From the NCBI GenBank assembly GCA_050179685.1, contig JBFXEW010000024.1:14094-78093 (forward strand): a DNA stretch of 64,000 bases, given 5' to 3'. The notes under the pieces are model-generated. The model saw only the letters and a list, made by a program, of their open reading frames with translations. It ran no database searches and had not been told where the DNA came from. Positions 1-7,236 of this stretch are shown one piece after another. Numbering within the stretch: the first letter of the stretch is position 1; each line of letters opens with the position of its first letter. Source of the DNA: GWE2-40-63 sp050179685. Lineage in GTDB: Bacteria; Bacteroidota; Bacteroidia; Bacteroidales; SZUA-534. A program made the translations under genes and the position numbers.

Positions 1-1
1 A

Positions 2-1777
2 TGAAAGCCGCTCCTGATCGACACCGTAGGTTACCAGGAAGTCGACTACCGATTGGGCCCGTTTGGCCGACAGATCGGTATTGGCCTGGTCGCTGCCTCT
101 AAAGTCGGTATGCGAACCAATCTCGATGGTAATGTTGGGGTTGTCGTTAAGTATTTCGACCAGTTCTTCGAGAGCCACCAGCGATTCGGGGCGCAGGTTC
201 CATTTTCCAAAATCGTACATGATTCCGGGCAGGTCGATACGCGAATCGTCGGGCGACATAAAAATGTCGATGCGGAACTCTTTGCTCGATGTCATGCCCT
301 TGGTGGTTTCTTTATCTTTTGAATTGAGGAACCCGCCCCGCTTGGCTACAATGCGGTAATCGGTATTGGGCGTAAGTTTAAAGGTAAAGGTTCCGTCGCT
401 TTCAGTTTTCTTCGACAGGTTGGTTCCGTCGCTTCCTATCAGGGTGATGTCGGCGCCTGCAATTACATTTTCAGTTTTTTGGTTGCGCACGGTTCCCAGC
501 AGGTTAAATTCGATGGGAGGCAGTGAAAACTGGTAAATATCGTCGCCACCACGACCGCCCGGCCGGTTCGAGCTGAGATAACCCCGTTCTTTTTCGGTTT
601 CGAAAATAATTCCAAAATCGTCGGCGGGTGAGTTTAAAGGAACTTTCATGTTTTCGACAGTCCAGGAGCCATCGCTTTGCGGTGTGGCCATAAACAGGTC
701 GAGGCCACCCATTCCGGGATGTCCGTTCGACGAGAAATAAAGGGTTCCGTCGGAATGAATGTAGGGAAAGACTTCGTCGCCTTCGGTGTTTATCTGCTCA
801 CCCATATTCACCAATGTTCCCCAGTCGGCATTCTTGTCGGCCCGGGTAACTTTCCAAAGATCTTTTTTTCCTTTTCCGCCACGCATGTTTGCCGAAAAAA
901 GCAAGGTGAGTTCATCGGGGCTGATGGCCGGATGCCCGATGGTGATGGAATCGGCCAGTATATTTAAGGCTTCGGATTTTCCCCAGTCGATGCCTTCTTT
1001 GTTCGAAGTAAATATTTTGCAAACCATATTTCCGTCCTGATCTTCTCTAAAGCTGGTAAAATACATGGTATTGCACTTGTTGTTGGTGGCCATGGCTCCC
1101 TCGTCGAACTCGGTGTTTACCTCTTCGCCCAGGGGTACGGGTTCGCTCCAGTTGCCCTTGCGGTCGACACGGGTTTTGAAAATGTCGCTGTAATATTCGC
1201 CGGTAACATTGCTGATTTTATTTCCGGTGGCTCCTTCGCGCGATGAGGTGAAAACCACCTGGCTGTAATCGTCTTTGGCGTAAGCAGGTCCGTAATCGCT
1301 TTGGCGGGAATTGAAATAATACATATTAACCACTTTGTAGCGGGTGGGGTTTTCCATCCACTCCAGGGCCAGTTCACACGATTCAAGCCCTTTGGTAGCC
1401 CGGTTGTCGTCGGGGACCAGTTCGAGGTAGTTTTTGTATTCTACCCGGGCCTCTTCATAATTGCCGTTTGCCCGCTTGGCATCGGCCAGGTATAAAATGG
1501 CAATGGGATTGGGGTAGCGTCGCTTAATGGCTTTATTGAACCAGATTTCTGATTGGCGGTTGTCCTGAATTAAGCGGTAACATTCGGCAGTCATAAATAC
1601 AATTTCGGCCTTTTGTTCCTTGTCGCGTGCTTTGGCGTAGGCGTATTTATACAGGTCGATGGCTTCGAAATAGCGTCCGGTTTCGAAGGCTTTATCGGCT
1701 TTGGCCGTAACGTCTTTCTGGCTAAATGCCTGGGTTGTCAATAATATGCTTAAGGTAAGGGTAAATGCTTTTCTCAT
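2..1777 (-). CDS. OmpA-family TPR/PD40 outer-membrane protein, partial (C-terminus cut by window edge)
   Basis: The reading frame opens at ATG 1777 on the minus strand and stays open to the window edge, giving 592 visible codons. It starts with a short signal peptide (MRKAFTLTLSILLTTQAFSQ), followed by TPR-like helices (about residues 25-120), PD40/WD40-like beta-propeller repeats with motifs such as LYFSSNGHPGMGGLDLF (about 180-400), a carboxypeptidase-regulatory-like fold (about 410-500) and the beginning of an OmpA peptidoglycan-binding domain (IEIGSHTDFRGSDQAN). This is the architecture of T9SS-associated OmpA proteins of the PorE type, which tie outer-membrane complexes to peptidoglycan; the specific role here is inferred. 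A second protein of similar architecture lies at 32.7 kb. No partner gene is visible on this side of the edge. Confidence 0.85.
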   Translation of the reverse strand, partial: MRKAFTLTLSILLTTQAFSQKDVTAKADKAFETGRYFEAIDLYKYAYAKARDKEQKAEIVFMTAECYRLIQDNRQSEIWFNKAIKRRYPNPIAILYLADAKRANGNYEEARVEYKNYLELVPDDNRATKGLESCELALEWMENPTRYKVVNMYYFNSRQSDYGPAYAKDDYSQVVFTSSREGATGNKISNVTGEYYSDIFKTRVDRKGNWSEPVPLGEEVNTEFDEGAMATNNKCNTMYFTSFREDQDGNMVCKIFTSNKEGIDWGKSEALNILADSITIGHPAISPDELTLLFSANMRGGKGKKDLWKVTRADKNADWGTLVNMGEQINTEGDEVFPYIHSDGTLYFSSNGHPGMGGLDLFMATPQSDGSWTVENMKVPLNSPADDFGIIFETEKERGYLSSNRPGGRGGDDIYQFSLPPIEFNLLGTVRNQKTENVIAGADITLIGSDGTNLSKKTESDGTFTFKLTPNTDYRIVAKRGGFLNSKDKETTKGMTSSKEFRIDIFMSPDDSRIDLPGIMYDFGKWNLRPESLVALEELVEILNDNPNITIEIGSHTDFRGSDQANTDLSAKRAQSVVDFLVTYGVDQERLS

Positions 1778-2379
1778 GTTGCGAAAATTTGCTCCGGGTA
1801 TTATATCTGTTTTCTTATTTCGTTTAATGGTATTGCGAAAATACGTAAATTTTGCGGATTGCCTAAAACATGGCCATCAATTAGCTTAACTAAAATAAAA
1901 GTAAATTATTGCAAAGCTGCCAACGATTATTGCAGGTGGCAAGTCAGGGGGTTTTTATCCTGAATGTGGAGGGGGAAAAGATTTTTACCTAGCTGTTGTA
2001 CGAAGTAAGCGAATACGATGGATTGGCCTTTTGTGCTGCGGGAGCTTTTAGGTTATGCTGTCCGAATATACGGATGGCTGCGTTTTTGCTCCAGTCGTAC
2101 GAATCGCAAAGCAGGTCGTACATTCGTAAAAAGAGTATGGCTGTTTTTATAATCATGGGGCAAATGTATAGGCTTCTGCTGAAATTGCAAATTCCGTTTG
2201 ATAAATTGAAGATTTTTATACACCAACGACGTAGCTGTTTGTGCTTAGCAAAGACTTTGGCTTTTTGGGCGTTTGTTTTTAAGCCCGCGCAACCTATTTG
2301 GGTGTAAGAATATCCTGTATGCAGTTAATGGTTTTATTAAAATTAGCTACCTTTAATCAAATTTTAAATGCTTCAAATT
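1778..2379. other. Intergenic spacer, no gene recognised
   Basis: About 600 bases lie between two divergent genes. Short open frames exist in it, but their translations have no recognisable domain, signal peptide or composition typical of a gene. A weak -7-like box TACCTTTA lies near 2349 ahead of the small secreted protein. Nothing else is supported. Confidence 0.4.
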
Positions 2380-2829
2380 ATGAAAAAGTTAATTGTGGTG
2401 TGTTTTCTTCTAATTCCGATGCTGATGTTACAGGCTCAGGAACTCCCCAAAGATGTGGAAAAAGTGTACAAGGGCGCCGAACGGTTAAAGTCGCGAAAAG
2501 ATTACCAGCAGGCCATAGCCGCTTACAAAGAGGTGTTGCGGAGCGTGAATCATGTTCCCAGCATGGTAGCCATTGCCGAGATTGAGATGGATTTAAAACC
2601 GCAACCGACCTATAGCATTGCTTTTGAATACCTCGACAAGGCCATTCGTGAGTTAGAGTTGCAATTGTCGACGGCTAAAAAGAATAAGGACAAAGCCCTT
2701 ATTGCCCAGGAAATCCAGCGACTGAAGCCCAAGTGGAATAAGGCCAAATCGTATGTTGAGGATTTTGATGAATTACGCGAGAATAAGGAGCGGGGCCACC
2801 GTCTGCTCGAGGACGAAGATTTGAATTAA
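2380..2829 (+). CDS. Small exported helical (TPR-like) protein
   Basis: 149 residues from the ATG at 2380. An ATG four codons upstream is possible, but the MKK start gives a normal signal peptide (MKKLIVVCFLLIPMLMLQAQ). The mature part is helical, charged and TPR-like: a first helical pair around RKDYQQAIAAYKEVLRSV, then long lysine/glutamate-rich helices that could form a coiled coil. There are no catalytic motifs. It is probably periplasmic. It is transcribed alone, diverging from the OmpA gene and followed at once by a strong hairpin. I do not recognise a named family. Confidence 0.65.
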   Translation: MKKLIVVCFLLIPMLMLQAQELPKDVEKVYKGAERLKSRKDYQQAIAAYKEVLRSVNHVPSMVAIAEIEMDLKPQPTYSIAFEYLDKAIRELELQLSTAKKNKDKALIAQEIQRLKPKWNKAKSYVEDFDELRENKERGHRLLEDEDLN

Positions 2830-2861
2830 ACCGAAGCGGTTTTACCCTTATCGAAAGCCTT

Positions 2862-2950
2862 TATTATTTTGATCGGGACGGAAGAAAATTTTCGTCCCGA
2901 TCAAAATTTATTTTCGTCTATACGAAAATTTATTTCCGTCTATACGAAAA
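2862..2950. repeat. Array of four AT-armed palindromes, 22-bp period
   Basis: Four units follow one another every 22 bp. The CGTC core recurs at 2893, 2915 and 2937, and the first unit carries the reverse-complement core GGGACG ending at 2880. Units three and four are themselves palindromes: TTTTCGT-CTAT-ACGAAAA. Units one and two face each other and make the perfect 15-bp stem listed separately as a terminator-like hairpin. The spacing is close to two turns of B-DNA. Confidence 0.7.
2866..2907 (+). terminator. Terminator-like hairpin, 15-bp perfect stem
   Basis: ATTTTGATCGGGACG (2866-2880) pairs perfectly with CGTCCCGATCAAAAT (2893-2907) across a 12-base loop, 37 bases after the stop of the small exported protein. 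The arms are A/T-rich at the base, so it could work in either direction. It doubles as the first half of a 22-bp repeat array, so termination is only one possible role. Confidence 0.55.
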
Positions 2951-2979
2951 TGCAGAGTCCTGTAAGTGCCTGTTTTGCA

Positions 2980-3239
2980 ATGAACAATTAACAAGGAGTG
3001 AATAATGAAGAGTGAACAGTGAAGAGTTAATAGTGAACAGCGAAGTCTTGGGTCTAGCGTCTAATGGTCTGAAATCCAGTGATTCTGTGATCCTGTAATC
3101 CAGAAACCAGCAAACAAGCCTAGGTTTACCAATTGCGCCCCTGCGTCTTTGCGGTCTAATTTCTAACTTCCAGAAACCAGCATCCAGCAACCAGTAACCA
3201 GCCTCCAGTTGACAATGAGTGAATAGTGAATAGTGAATG
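2980..3239. repeat. Low-complexity word-repeat island
   Basis: Non-coding DNA is built from short recurring words: gtgaacagtgaagagtt / gtgaatagtgaatag, gtcttgggtctagcgtct, and ccagaaaccagcatccag. The same vocabulary recurs at 3.5-4.0 kb, 14.4 kb, 15.1 kb, 18.1 kb and 18.6 kb, in both orientations. The minus-strand open frame across it (to about 3268) translates to phrases such as HYSLFTINSSLFTLHYSL, which simply reflect the repeats. Confidence 0.7.
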
Positions 3240-3551
3240 GTCTTAAGTCTGTATTGTTTTGCCACCAAGACACTAAATCACAAAGAAAAACACTAAGCTG
3301 GTTCGTGGAACTTTGAGCCTTTGTGCCTTCGTGGCAGTAAAAATGGCTACCGTCAAACTCTTAATTCCCTTAATACCTATTGGTTCAAAAATAGAACGCT
3401 CCTACCTGCAGTAGGCAGGGATGACGCTGATTCCGCTTCACGGAAGCGCTGATTTACACTGATTTCTTTCTGCCTCTTGGTTCTCAGTTCTTCTGTAGCC
3501 CAGCGTGATAAGTCTAACATCTAGCATCCAGCAACCAGTAACCAGTTTCCG
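3240..3551. repeat. Direct repeat, copy 1 (312 bp)
   Basis: The copy starts at gtcttaagtctgtattg and ends at accagtttccg. It repeats about 351 bp further on with only a handful of substitutions (for example tattg/tatcg, gcctttgtg/gacttggtg, aagtcta/aagccta) and one 7-bp insertion. It contains no open frame that looks coding. Confidence 0.85.
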
Positions 3552-3590
3552 CGCTACGTTTTGTCTTATGTCTAAAGTCTTGGGTCTGGA

Positions 3591-3909
3591 GTCTTAAGTC
3601 TGTATCGTTTTGCCACCAAGACACTAAATCACAAAGAAAAACACTAAGCTGGTTCGTGGAACTTTGAGACTTGGTGCCTTCGTGGCAGTAAAAATGGCTA
3701 CCGTCAAACTCTTAATTCCCTTAATACCTATTGGTTCAAAAATAGAACGCTCCTACCTGCAGTAGGCAGGGATGACGCTGATTCCGCTTCACGGAAGCGC
3801 TGATTTACACTGATTTCTTTCTGCCTCTTGGTTCTCAGTTCTTCTGTAGCCCAGCGTGATAAGCCTAACATCTAGCATCCAGCAACCAGCAACCAGTAAC
3901 CAGTTTCCG
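3591..3909. repeat. Direct repeat, copy 2 (319 bp)
   Basis: Second copy of the 3240-3551 block. An extra caaccag near its end gives three tandem caaccag-like words. Near identity implies a recent duplication or ongoing homogenisation. About 140 bases of word repeats (actccgttttccgtactccg and similar) follow before the hybrid kinase gene ends at 4053. Confidence 0.85.
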
Positions 3910-4052
3910 TACTCCGTTTTCCGTACTCCGTTTTCCGTATTCCGCGCTCCGTTTTATCTTGTGTCTTAAGTCTAGCGTCTAAGATCTAACTTCTAACAAT
4001 CTAACCTCCAGCATCCAGCCGGCAGTCTTACGGCTTTGCGCTTTCCGAAACG

Positions 4053-6704
4053 CTAGCGGGTGTATTTTTCAATCAATTCGAATAAGGCAGCGCGACTAAA
4101 AGGTTTGGTCAGGTAGTCGTTGCTACCGGCTTCCAATGCCCGCTCCCGGTCGCCGGGCATGGCAAAGGCGGTTTGGGTAATGATGGGAATGCTGGTATTA
4201 AATTCCCTGATGGCCCGGGTAGCTTCCAGACCACTCATCTCGGGCATCTTGGTATCCATAAGAATGAGGTCGATGGCCGGATTGCTTTTTAACTTTTCAA
4301 GGGCTTCGAGTCCGTTGCGGGCCCTGATAATATTAAGGTTCTCACTGAGCAGGAGCACGTCGAGCAGCATAAAGTTGTTGTCGTCGTCCTCGGCAATCAG
4401 GATGGTTTTTGTTTCATTAATATCGATGCTGCCGGCCGATTCACTCTGGTTGGCTGTTTTGCCCGGACTGGCAACCGCTTTGTAGGGAATGTTAAAGTAA
4501 AAGGTGCTTCCTTTTTCTACTTCGGAATGCAGTTTTAGCTCGCCTCCCATAATTTCGACATAGGCTTTGGCAATGGAAAGACCTAGTCCGGAGCCTCCGT
4601 AATTGCGGGCCATGTTGTTTTCAACCTGGCGGAAGCGTTCAAAAATTTCCTTTTGTTTGTTAGCTGGTATTCCAATGCCGGTGTCTTCAACATAAGCCTC
4701 AATTTGGTTATTCCGGATGCTATATCCATAATTAACCGAACCTTGTTTGGTAAATTTTAAGGCATTTTGAATCAGGTTCGAGAATATTTCAGCAAGTTTG
4801 GTTTCGTCGGCGGTAATAAAAGCCTCACTGTCGGAGAGCCCATTGGTAAAAGTAAACTCTAGGTTTAACTGTTTGGCTTTGGTTGCAAATTGTTCATACA
4901 GCAGGCTCATGGTGGCGTTCAGGTTCATGGTTTGCTCCTGAACTTTTATTTGTCCGGCTTCGATGGTGGCAATATTAATGATATCGCTGATAATGTTCAG
5001 GAGTTGGGTGCTATTTTGTTTCAGTACATCGATAAAGAAGCGACGTTTGTCGGCATCGAGTTCGGGATCGTTTAATAGTGCCGAAAAGCCCATGATGGCG
5101 TTCATCGGGGTGCGTATCTCGTGCGAAATGTTATGCAGAAAAGCGGTTTTAAGCCGATCGCTTTCTTCGGCTTTTTCTTTGGCTTCAATCAGTTCGTTTA
5201 ACATCTGCTTTTGAGCGGTAATGTCTTCTTTAATGCCAATGTAGTTGGTTATGTTCTGGTGCTGATCGAGCAGGGGCGATATGAGCACGCTTTCCCAATA
5301 CAATTTACCATTTTTTCGTTTGTTTACCAGCTCGCCTTCCCAGTCGAGCTTGTTGGTGATGGTTTCCCAAAGTTTTTTATAGAAAGTATCTCCCTGTACA
5401 CCCGACTTGGAGATTCGCGGGGTAAGCCCAATGGCCTCTTCGGGGGTATAACCGGTAATCTGGGTAAATTTCTGGTTAATGTATTGAATTACCCCGTTGG
5501 CATCGGTAACCACCACGCTTACCGGGCTTTGTTCGAGGGCTTTGCTCAACAAGCGGTTGGTGGCCTCGGCTTTTTTGCGTTCGGTAATGTCGTTAATCAG
5601 CACATGGCGGGCTTCCACTCCGTTAAAGATTAATTCATGCGACGTGACTTCCACATCGATTAGCTCACCGTTTTTTTTCTTGTGCCGCCACTGTTGGCTT
5701 TCGCTAAACTTGCGGTTTTCGGTTCTTAATGCATTTAACAAGCGTTCAACATCTTCCTGTGGACGGATGTCTTTAATTGTCATCGACAGGAATTCCTCGC
5801 GGGTATACCCGTAATGGGCCACAGCCGCCTTATTCACTTCCAAAAACTCCAGGGTGTCGATTTTGTAAATCAGCATGGGCTGGGGGTTCTTATCGAACAT
5901 TAAGCGGTATTTCTCTTCACTTTCTTTTAAGGCTTTTTCGGCCAGAACCCGTTTGCTTACATCGTGAATGATGGAAAAAAGAAAAACTTTCTGTTTTATA
6001 TGTATCGGGCCCGAATATACATCGACATAGCGTTTGATGCCCGTAGCGGTATGATGGCGCATCAGAAACAGACTCTGCTCTCCCTTTACCACTTTGATAT
6101 AGATGTTTTTCAATTCTCCTTCGTCAAGCTTGTTGATGTCGCTCATTTTAAGCGAGAGCAATTCCTCACGTGAGTAACCATAAAATTTGCAGGCAGCAGG
6201 ATTCACATCGGCAATGCTTCCGTCTTCGGGATCGATTAAAAGCATGATGGCGTGGCTGTGTTTAAAGATGGCCTTGTAACGCTCCTCACTTTCGTGTAGT
6301 TCGCCTTCGATAAGGCGCTTTTGTTTTTCGGTTTCGGCATGTTTTAGCGCTTCGAGTACGGCATAAGGCAGGCGGGTCAGGTTATCTTTCAGTATGTAGT
6401 CGGTAGCGCCGGCTTTCATGCAGGTTACGGCGGTTTCTTCGTTAATTGAACCGGTAAGTACGATGAAGGGCAAATCGGGTTGCAGTTCTTTGGAACGTTC
6501 CAGGGCTTTCATTCCCGTAAATTGGGGCATGGAATAATCGGAAATAACCAAATGCGGTTTAAATTCAGCTAATTCACGTACAAAATCGATTTCGGTTTCC
6601 ACCCGCTTGAATTCAAAGCTTATGTTGTTTTTTCGCAGGGTTCTTACGGCCATTTCTGCATCAACGGCCATATCTTCGACTAAGAGAAATCGGTAGGTTT
6701 CCAT
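4053..6704 (-). CDS. REC-PAS-PAS-PAS-HisKA-HATPase-REC hybrid histidine kinase
   Basis: 883 residues with no signal peptide or membrane segment, so cytoplasmic. Domains in order: receiver 1 (about 4-120, phospho-acceptor in LVISDYSMPQ), three PAS domains (about 143-260, 263-380, 385-505), HisKA with the H-box FLHNISHEIRTPMNA (His near 528), HATPase (about 630-745, with GSGLGLSIAKAYVE) and receiver 2 (about 765-882, LILMDTKMPEMSG and the KPF lysine). All catalytic motifs look intact. It is the last gene of a four-gene minus-strand operon, 10 bp after a lone receiver gene. The N-terminal receiver could let upstream kinases set its state and the C-terminal one could relay phosphate onward; no DNA-binding output is encoded in the operon. 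The ligand is unknown. Confidence 0.9.
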   Translation of the reverse strand: METYRFLLVEDMAVDAEMAVRTLRKNNISFEFKRVETEIDFVRELAEFKPHLVISDYSMPQFTGMKALERSKELQPDLPFIVLTGSINEETAVTCMKAGATDYILKDNLTRLPYAVLEALKHAETEKQKRLIEGELHESEERYKAIFKHSHAIMLLIDPEDGSIADVNPAACKFYGYSREELLSLKMSDINKLDEGELKNIYIKVVKGEQSLFLMRHHTATGIKRYVDVYSGPIHIKQKVFLFSIIHDVSKRVLAEKALKESEEKYRLMFDKNPQPMLIYKIDTLEFLEVNKAAVAHYGYTREEFLSMTIKDIRPQEDVERLLNALRTENRKFSESQQWRHKKKNGELIDVEVTSHELIFNGVEARHVLINDITERKKAEATNRLLSKALEQSPVSVVVTDANGVIQYINQKFTQITGYTPEEAIGLTPRISKSGVQGDTFYKKLWETITNKLDWEGELVNKRKNGKLYWESVLISPLLDQHQNITNYIGIKEDITAQKQMLNELIEAKEKAEESDRLKTAFLHNISHEIRTPMNAIMGFSALLNDPELDADKRRFFIDVLKQNSTQLLNIISDIINIATIEAGQIKVQEQTMNLNATMSLLYEQFATKAKQLNLEFTFTNGLSDSEAFITADETKLAEIFSNLIQNALKFTKQGSVNYGYSIRNNQIEAYVEDTGIGIPANKQKEIFERFRQVENNMARNYGGSGLGLSIAKAYVEIMGGELKLHSEVEKGSTFYFNIPYKAVASPGKTANQSESAGSIDINETKTILIAEDDDNNFMLLDVLLLSENLNIIRARNGLEALEKLKSNPAIDLILMDTKMPEMSGLEATRAIREFNTSIPIITQTAFAMPGDRERALEAGSNDYLTKPFSRAALFELIEKYTR

Positions 6705-6714
6705 GAATGCTGAA

Positions 6715-7158
6715 TTATTTGATGGGTGACTGATTTAAGGTGAGCCAATAATGCGCCAGGTTATCCAGGGTTTGTTCGTAATCTTCGAAGCTCACTGGTT
6801 TTACCACAAAGCTATTGGCTCCCATTTGATAAGCTTTTTTAATATCGCCGGTTTCTTTCGACGAACTGAGTACAATTACCGGAATGGCCCGTGTTTCTTC
6901 GTTTTGTTTGATTTTTTCGAGTACCTGCAGGCCGTTTATTTTAGGCAGTTTTAAGTCGAGAAATATAAGGCCGGGAAGTTTAACCGCTTTCTCGGGCTTT
7001 GTTGTAAGTCCCAAAACAAAGTCTAAAGCTTCCTGACCGTCGTGGGCATGGGTTATGGTATGGTGCGGATACTTTTTGTGCAAAGCCCTGATGGCCAACT
7101 CGGCATCGGCAGGGTTGTCTTCGACCAGTAAAAGTTCCAGATAGTTTATTGGCTCCAT
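6715..7158 (-). CDS. Single-domain response regulator (CheY/Rcp1-like)
   Basis: 147 residues from the ATG at 7158. A start 17 codons upstream is open but adds a non-conserved tail, while MEPINYLELLLVEDNPADAE begins directly on the first receiver strand. The acidic pocket (EDN), the phospho-acceptor Asp in IFLDLKLPKINGL, the SSS switch residues and the conserved Lys in VVKPV are present. The long insert after HDGQEALDFVLG is typical of the Rcp1 group that partners sensor kinases rather than DNA. It lies between two kinases in the operon and probably shuttles phosphate between them. Confidence 0.88.
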   Translation of the reverse strand: MEPINYLELLLVEDNPADAELAIRALHKKYPHHTITHAHDGQEALDFVLGLTTKPEKAVKLPGLIFLDLKLPKINGLQVLEKIKQNEETRAIPVIVLSSSKETGDIKKAYQMGANSFVVKPVSFEDYEQTLDNLAHYWLTLNQSPIK

Positions 7159-7236
7159 ACAAAATAGCGATTCTGTGGTAAATATAGGCTTTTTGCGTAA
7201 GATTGTCAAGCCGGCCCAGGATATTGTACTTTTGTT

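Noticed and set aside
1996..2585. Overlapping plus-strand open frames of about 100 residues
   Set aside because: No recognisable domain or signal peptide, unusual residue composition, and the second overlaps the real small exported protein in another frame.
2930..3268. 112-residue minus-strand open frame
   Set aside because: Its translation merely reads through word repeats (HYSLFTINSSLFTLHYSL); there is no start context, domain or plausible composition.
5211..5633. 140-residue plus-strand open frame inside the hybrid kinase
   Set aside because: Antisense shadow of the PAS region; no independent support.
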